Source: Actinomycetes bacterium
GTDB lineage: Bacteria; Actinomycetota; Actinomycetes; Actinomycetales; Micrococcaceae
NCBI GenBank assembly: GCA_023426375.1
Contig: JAFAAV010000038.1
Coordinates: 1-9,977 of the forward strand
Direction: 5' to 3'
Length of the DNA: 9,977 bases
The notes below the pieces were generated by a model. It was not told where the DNA came from, did not search any database, and saw only the letters and a program-made list of their open reading frames with translations. The position numbers and the translations under genes are program-made. Positions 6,506 through 9,977 of this stretch are shown piece after piece. Each line of letters opens with the position of its first letter. Position 1 is the first letter of the stretch.

Positions 6506-6650
6506 GAACATTTCGGGAAGAGGTACGTCGAGATTCGGCTGGTTTAGCTGCGTACCTCTGCCGCAAATGTTCCCTGCGAACCAGAAATGCGTACTTCTGC
6601 CAGAAATGTTCGCGTGGCGCTGGAAGTGCGTACCTCTACCGTAAACGTCG
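6506..6650. repeat. Cluster of a 23-bp motif: three direct copies at 39-bp period plus one inverted copy
   Basis: Direct copies begin at 6550, 6589 and 6628, exactly 39 bp apart. Each reads GCGTAC, then YTCTRCC, an A-rich step, and AAYGTTC (third copy ends GTCG). The inverted copy is at 6506-6528. It can pair with the first direct copy in 19 of 23 positions around a 21-nt loop, giving a long hairpin between two convergent genes. Half-units CCAGAAATG and CTGGAAGTG recur inside, so the array has about a 19-20-bp sub-period. The minus-strand frame from GTG at 6682 to 6422 stays open and would give 13-residue repeats with GRGTHF-like cores, but its only GGAG is 14 nt before the start, too far to be convincing. 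A mobile intergenic repeat, a structured RNA or a bidirectional terminator are all possible. Confidence 0.75.
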
Positions 6651-6682
6651 GCGTGTGCGGGTGACGACGGTCTCCCGAGCAC

Positions 6683-6698
6683 GATTTACTGATTTACT
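6683..6698. repeat. 8-bp tandem duplication GATTTACT x2
   Basis: GATTTACT occurs twice back to back (6683-6690 and 6691-6698), 6 bp beyond the vapC stop codon on its 3' side. The AT-rich duplication sits where the repeat region meets vapC and could be a scar of recombination or insertion. It could also be chance slippage. Confidence 0.5.
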
Positions 6699-6704
6699 CC
6701 GGTA

Positions 6705-7118
6705 CTAGGACGATGGCGCAACGTACTCGTGGCGGAGATCGCTGACCTTGGCGATGTGATCGAAATCGTGGTCGGCCGCGAGTACAGTCGCGCCGTTCAC
6801 AATCGCATACCCCGCGATCAAGATGTCGAGCGAACCGGCCGCACGCACAAGCCCCGAGTTCCAAAGGGCACCTTGGATATCCAGGACGAGCGACTCATCA
6901 GGAGCGTGTTCGAGCGGAAACCCTAAGGAAATTTGCTGTCGATAAAGCGTGTATTGTTCCGGCGTTCGAGCACTGTGGCAAAACTCGAGTACCTGAGGCG
7001 GGCAGGTCACCAAGAGATCCGACGGTGTTCGTTCGATGGTCCGGAGTCGAGCCGCGATTCGCTGATCACCGGACGCCAATCTCGCCCATACCGAATTATC
7101 AACCAAGTAATCGGTCAC
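6705..7118 (-). CDS. vapC: VapC-family PIN-domain toxin ribonuclease
   Basis: This 137-residue protein is the toxin of a type II toxin-antitoxin pair. PIN-domain toxins are Mg-dependent endoribonucleases that cut tRNA or rRNA. The four acidic active-site residues are in place: Asp7 in YLVDNSVW, Glu45 in VLEF, Asp98 in GSLDILIAGYA and Asp116 in LAADHDFDHI. The length is normal for VapC, and the set of residues suggests an active enzyme. The start is GTG at 7118, which overlaps the antitoxin stop by 4 bp (GTGA) and has no clear ribosome site, so it should be translated by coupling to vapB. That would keep toxin output below antitoxin output. The RNA target cannot be told from sequence. Base composition looks less GC-rich than the flanking genes, consistent with acquisition. 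Confidence 0.92.
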   Translation of the reverse strand: MTDYLVDNSVWARLASGDQRIAARLRTIERTPSDLLVTCPPQVLEFCHSARTPEQYTLYRQQISLGFPLEHAPDESLVLDIQGALWNSGLVRAAGSLDILIAGYAIVNGATVLAADHDFDHIAKVSDLRHEYVAPSS

Positions 7119-7339
7119 GAACTGGGCAGCTCTGAGCTTGGTGCCTCGTCTATCGGAGCGCCAAGTCCAGACTCAAGGTCCGTCAATTCGGCGATTCCAT
7201 CAATCATCGCGCCCTTCTGCTTGGAAGCGATCAGCCTGCGGAGAGCCAGATCGAGGACAGCGCGGTTTGAACGCTCACCAGTGAGAGCTCGAGCTCTTTC
7301 TATGAGCCCAGGGTCAAGGTCAACACTCGTCATTGCCAT
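7115..7339 (-). CDS. vapB: VapB-family antitoxin
   Basis: This 74-residue protein fits the VapB antitoxin pattern. Residues 4-38 (TSVDLDPGLIERARAL, then RSNRAVLDLALRRLI) match a short beta strand plus two helices, as in ribbon-helix-helix DNA-binding domains. The rest (40-74, acidic and Ser/Pro-rich) would be the flexible tail that wraps the toxin. It should neutralise the VapC encoded directly downstream and, with it, repress its own promoter. Start: ATG at 7339 is preceded by AAGGAAGGGG; a second in-frame ATG at 7333 is possible. The stop overlaps the vapC GTG. Identification rests on the N-terminal pattern and on gene order. Confidence 0.85.
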   Translation of the reverse strand: MAMTSVDLDPGLIERARALTGERSNRAVLDLALRRLIASKQKGAMIDGIAELTDLESGLGAPIDEAPSSELPSS

Positions 7340-7365
7340 AGTCCGCCCCTTCCTTTATATGGTTC

Positions 7366-7395
7366 ATTATATGCTCGGTGGGTATCAGTTGTACA
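7366..7395 (-). promoter_or_regulatory. vapBC promoter with overlapping operator candidate
   Basis: On the minus strand, TGTACA (7390-7395) and a consensus TATAAT (7366-7371) are 18 bp apart, giving a start near 7359 and a leader of about 20 nt before vapB. This is the best -10 in the window. Over it lies an imperfect AT-rich palindrome (plus strand ATATG-GTT-CAT-T-ATAT, 7357-7372), also readable as TATATG direct repeats 12 bp apart: a likely VapB/VapBC operator. Confidence 0.65.
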
Positions 7396-7415
7396 TGGCA
7401 AGACGGTGCGGCTTG

Positions 7416-8240
7416 TTACCTTGGACGGGTCTCCCAGAACGCCACGGCGCTAGCCGCGGCCACGTTGAGCGAGTCCACTCCGTGGCTCATGGGGATGATT
7501 ACATGGCGATCGGCGTGGTACAGAGTGGCTTCACCGAGCCCCTGGCCCTCGGTACCCAGAATCAGGGCAAGCTTCTCCGGCTTCTCGGCCGCGAGCTCAT
7601 CCACGGTCACGGCATTCTCCGACAGCGCCAAGGCAGCCGTCAGGAACCCCGCGTTCTTCACGATCTGCAGGTCTGCGGTCCAGTGCTCGAGGCGAACCCA
7701 CGGAACCTGGAACACCGTTCCCATCGACACCCGAACGGCCCGCCGATACAAGGGGTCGGCGCAGCGTGGGGTGACCAGAACGGCGTCGACGTCCAAGGCA
7801 GCAGCGGAACGGAAAATCGCGCCCACGTTGGTGTGATCCACGATGTCCTCGAGGATCGCCACGCGGCGGGCGGAAGCCAGCACATCGGGCAGGGAAAGCG
7901 GCGCCGGGCGGTGCATTGCCGCGATCGCCCCGCGGTGCAAGTGGAAGCCCGTGATGTGTTCTAGCACGTCGTCCGGGCCGACGAACACGGGAACGTCGTA
8001 GGCGTCCAAAATGTCGCGCATGTCTTCGAGCCACTTCTCGGCCATGAAGAACGAGCGGGGCTGGTGACCGGCGTCGAGGGCGCGGCGCAGCACCTTGGAA
8101 GACTCGGCCAGGTAGAGCCCGCGCTCGGGTTCGATCTTGCGGCGCAGGGCCACGTCCGTGAGGCTCGTGTAATCGGCCACGCGCGGATCTTTGGGATCGG
8201 TCAGACGGACGATGCGGTCTTCAAAGGATGAATGAGTCAC
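7416..8240 (-). CDS. TrmH/SpoU-family RNA 2'-O-ribose methyltransferase
   Basis: This 274-residue SAM-dependent SPOUT enzyme methylates a ribose 2'-OH in tRNA or rRNA. The three SpoU motifs are complete: motif 1 TNVGAIFRSAAAL (Asn138, Arg144), motif 2 LILGTEGQGL (226-235) and motif 3 IPMSHGVDSLNVAAASAVA (249-266, Asn259). These build the trefoil knot that binds SAM. Residues 1-110 form the N-terminal substrate-binding domain seen in TsnR/RlmB-like members (YLAESSKVLRRAL at 43-55; HRGAIAAMHRP at 102-112). Its exact RNA target is not recognisable. Start: GTG at 8240 with AGGAG 7 nt upstream; that ribosome site overlaps the stop of the TauE/SafE gene (10-bp gap), so the genes form an operon. The 76-bp gap to vapB holds only the vapBC promoter. 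Confidence 0.93.
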   Translation of the reverse strand: MTHSSFEDRIVRLTDPKDPRVADYTSLTDVALRRKIEPERGLYLAESSKVLRRALDAGHQPRSFFMAEKWLEDMRDILDAYDVPVFVGPDDVLEHITGFHLHRGAIAAMHRPAPLSLPDVLASARRVAILEDIVDHTNVGAIFRSAAALDVDAVLVTPRCADPLYRRAVRVSMGTVFQVPWVRLEHWTADLQIVKNAGFLTAALALSENAVTVDELAAEKPEKLALILGTEGQGLGEATLYHADRHVIIPMSHGVDSLNVAAASAVAFWETRPR

Positions 8241-8250
8241 AACTGATCTC

Positions 8251-9144
8251 CTAGAACAGCTGGGAGACCATGTTGACCAGGGCCACGACGCCCAGGATCA
8301 CGATCACGGTACGCAGGACGATGGGCGACATGCGCTTGCCGATCTTGGCACCCAGCCACGAACCCAGCGTGGAACTCAGCGCGATGAACAACACGACCCA
8401 CCAGTTGATCCGGTCGAACGCCAAGAGGATGTAGGACAGTGCAGCCACAATATTTACGGCAGCCACGAGCACGTTCTTCACCGCATTGGCGGCCTGCATG
8501 GAGGCCAACAGGAACACGCCCAGGATGCCCATGAGCAGCACGCCCTGTGCCGCCACGAAGTAACCGCCGTAAATGCCCGCAAAGAACACCAAGAAGTACA
8601 GCGCGAGCGGTTGCTTGGAACGGTCCGGGTCAACTTCCCCACCCGAGGTTTCCATGTCCGTGTCGGCGGTTGCCGCGGCCTCTTGCTGGGCCTTACGACG
8701 CCGCACCATGGCTTGCAGGCGCGGCTGAAAGATCACGAACAGCAGCGCCACCACAATGAGGATGGGCGCGGCCACACCGAAGACTTCCTCCGGAAGGGTC
8801 AGCAGCAACGCGGCACCGATCACGCCGCCCAACAGGGAACACGGAATCAGCTTCTTGAGGGTGTGCTTCACTCCCCCGAGTTCACTGCGGTAACTCCAGG
8901 CACCGGTCAGGTTGCCGGCGATCAGGCCCATCGCGTTGGACATGGACGCTGTCACGGGAGGCACGCCCATGGTCACCAGCACGGGGAAGGTGACCAGTGT
9001 GCCGGATCCCACGATCGTGTTGATCAGGCCGGCCCAGACACCGGCCACCAGGATCAGGGCGACCTGCCACCACTCGAACGGAATGGTTCCGGATTCGCCG
9101 AACAGCTGCATGGGGGCAGCCGCGGACAGGGGAAGGTTCAACAA
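8251..9144 (-). CDS. TauE/SafE family membrane transporter
   Basis: This protein of about 297 residues is an integral membrane permease of the sulfite-exporter TauE/SafE group, which moves small anions such as sulfite, sulfoacetate or other organosulfur compounds. About eight or nine hydrophobic segments are seen (roughly 28-58, 68-84, 99-116, 124-140, 180-217, 222-245, 247-265, 276-294). The two family half-repeats are visible: AGLINTIVGSGTLVTFPVLV (38-57) with ASMSNAMG, and AGIYGGYFVAAQGVLLMG (189-206) with ANAVKN. A charged loop (141-178) separates the halves. Start: the only upstream option is TTG at 9144 (or 9141), 12 bp after the ABC gene stop, with a weak GAG; the ATG at 9111 has no ribosome site but would still keep every segment. 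The start is therefore uncertain and the substrate unknown. Confidence 0.88.
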   Translation of the reverse strand: MLNLPLSAAAPMQLFGESGTIPFEWWQVALILVAGVWAGLINTIVGSGTLVTFPVLVTMGVPPVTASMSNAMGLIAGNLTGAWSYRSELGGVKHTLKKLIPCSLLGGVIGAALLLTLPEEVFGVAAPILIVVALLFVIFQPRLQAMVRRRKAQQEAAATADTDMETSGGEVDPDRSKQPLALYFLVFFAGIYGGYFVAAQGVLLMGILGVFLLASMQAANAVKNVLVAAVNIVAALSYILLAFDRINWWVVLFIALSSTLGSWLGAKIGKRMSPIVLRTVIVILGVVALVNMVSQLF

Positions 9145-9156
9145 CGTGAGTCTCGA

Positions 9157-9939
9157 TTACCGGGCGAACGCGGCGTAACGGTTGCCGACCTTCACGAGCT
9201 TCAGCGGAAGGTTGAACGTCTCGGAGAGGTTCTTCTGGGTCATGACCTGACCGACCGGGCCGGCCGCCACGATCTTGCCCTCGCGCAACAGCATGGCGTG
9301 GGTGAAGGCGTCCGGCACCTCTTCGAGGTGGTGGGTGACCATCACGATGGCCGGCGAGGAAGGATCCTTCGCGAGCTCGTCCAGGCGTGCGACCAACTTT
9401 TCGCGGCCGCCCACGTCCAGACCTGCGGCGGGCTCATCGAGCAGCAGCAGTTCGGGGTCGGTCATGAGCGCGCGGGCGATCAATACGCGCTTGCGCTCAC
9501 CTTCGGAGAGCGTGCCGAAGCGCCGCTCGGCGAGCTCGGCGAGACCCCAGCCCTCGAGCAACTCCACGGCGCGGGCGTCGTCGAACTCGTCGTACTCTTC
9601 GCGCCAACGACCCGTGACGCCATAGGCGGCAGTCACGATCACGTTGCGGACAGTCTCCGCGTTCGGGATCTGAGTGGCCAAGGTGGCGGAGCTGACGCCG
9701 ATGCGCGGGCGCAGTTCGAACACGTCCACCGCGCCCAGGATCTCTTCAAGAATGTCGACCATGCCGGTCGTGGGATGCAGTCGCGCAGCGGCAATCGACA
9801 GCAACGTGGATTTGCCGGCGCCGTTGGGGCCTAGAATGACCCAACGCTCCCCGTCCTGAACGGTCCAGTCCACCGAATCCAACAGGGTCTTTTCACCGCG
9901 GACAACACTGACGTCCACCAATTCCAGCACAGCACTCAT
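9157..9939 (-). CDS. ABC transporter ATP-binding protein, ModF/YlmA-like
   Basis: This 260-residue cytoplasmic ATPase subunit has Walker A GPNGAGKST (37-45), signature LSEGERKR (144-151), Walker B LLLLDEP (164-170), D-loop GLD (173-175) and switch His203 in VTHH. At the Q-loop, where a Gln normally contacts the membrane partner, the sequence is GVSSATL (81-87), with Ser in the Gln position. A VSS pattern of this kind is, from memory, found in ModF/YlmA-like ATPases. The tail (residues about 237-260, LSETFNLPLKLVKVGNRYAA) is also typical of that group. No permease or binding protein is adjacent; the next gene is a TauE/SafE protein, which is not a known ABC partner. It heads a three-gene operon with that gene and the RNA methyltransferase. 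Start: ATG at 9939. The role may not be classical transport; the substrate is not recognisable. Confidence 0.93.
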   Translation of the reverse strand: MSAVLELVDVSVVRGEKTLLDSVDWTVQDGERWVILGPNGAGKSTLLSIAAARLHPTTGMVDILEEILGAVDVFELRPRIGVSSATLATQIPNAETVRNVIVTAAYGVTGRWREEYDEFDDARAVELLEGWGLAELAERRFGTLSEGERKRVLIARALMTDPELLLLDEPAAGLDVGGREKLVARLDELAKDPSSPAIVMVTHHLEEVPDAFTHAMLLREGKIVAAGPVGQVMTQKNLSETFNLPLKLVKVGNRYAAFAR

Positions 9940-9946
9940 GGTCGCA

Positions 9947-9952
9947 ACTCTA
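9947..9952 (-). promoter_or_regulatory. Candidate -10 box of the ABC/TauE/TrmH operon
   Basis: TAGAGT on the minus strand ends 7 nt before the ATG at 9939, so transcription could start at the A of the start codon (leaderless mRNA). The -35 region is GC-rich without a clear hexamer, and the window ends 25 bp upstream. The GAG within it could instead be a weak ribosome site. Confidence 0.3.
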
Positions 9953-9977
9953 ACGTGAGCCGGCGGTCACCGGCAGG

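Noticed and set aside
6506..6660. CRISPR array
   Set aside because: The periodic motif varies from copy to copy, the 16-bp intervals are too short for spacers and share bases, one copy is inverted, and no cas gene is present.
6422..6682. 86-residue minus-strand protein made of 13-residue repeats
   Set aside because: The start is a GTG with GGAG 14 nt away, no family is recognised, and the open frame follows from a 39-bp period being divisible by three. Kept as a repeat, not as a gene.
8611..9834. 407-residue plus-strand ORF across the TauE/SafE and ABC genes
   Set aside because: It crosses two well-supported genes antisense, and its Gly/His/Gln-rich translation has no domain.

Overview
The window reads as chromosomal DNA of a high-GC Gram-positive actinobacterium, most likely Micrococcales (Micrococcaceae or a close relative). 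The reasons are the strong G/C third-position bias with long antisense shadow ORFs, GTG starts on several genes, a LytR-CpsA-Psr (LCP) cell-wall enzyme, an actinobacterial-style lipoate ligase with its accessory domain at the N terminus, a cysteine-free L31, and LGFP repeats on a secreted protease. The family-level assignment is inference; no rRNA or other marker is present.

Layout. Bases 1-3696 hold three minus-strand genes, read right to left: a secreted lipoprotein glycoside hydrolase of GH79/heparanase type (3696-1807), a lipoate-protein ligase that overlaps it by 4 bp (1810-746), and the N-terminal 223 codons of an LCP wall-polymer transferase that runs off the left edge (671-1). Bases 3697-4326 are a regulatory region. 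A promoter and a hairpin-bearing leader precede rpmE2 (ribosomal protein L31 type B, 3847-4107), which ends in a strong 15-bp hairpin terminator. Next come three (perhaps four) 11-bp direct repeats and a TATGAT -10 box serving a secreted subtilisin-like protease (4327-6282) with an I9 propeptide and three C-terminal LGFP-type repeats.

The convergent gap 6283-6704 has no convincing gene but is rich in structure: two hairpins behind the protease, a 12-bp tandem repeat, a 39-bp-period repeat cluster with one inverted copy, and an 8-bp tandem duplication. It is followed by a minus-strand vapBC toxin-antitoxin pair (7339-6705) with its own near-consensus promoter. Repeats and toxin-antitoxin genes together look like an accessory insertion in an otherwise housekeeping region. 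Bases 7416-9939 hold a compact minus-strand operon: an ABC ATPase of the ModF/YlmA-like type, a TauE/SafE membrane protein, and a TrmH/SpoU 2'-O-ribose RNA methyltransferase, with 10-12 bp between genes.

How the genes relate. LCP protein, GH lipoprotein and LGFP protease all act at the cell envelope, whereas lipoate ligase, L31 and TrmH are housekeeping functions. I see no defence or biosynthetic system of a clearly new kind. The points most worth a second look are the 39-bp repeat cluster beside vapBC, the 11-bp direct repeats upstream of the protease (resembling OmpR/PhoP-type regulator sites), the structured L31 leader, and the translational coupling of a GH79-like lipoprotein to a lipoate ligase.
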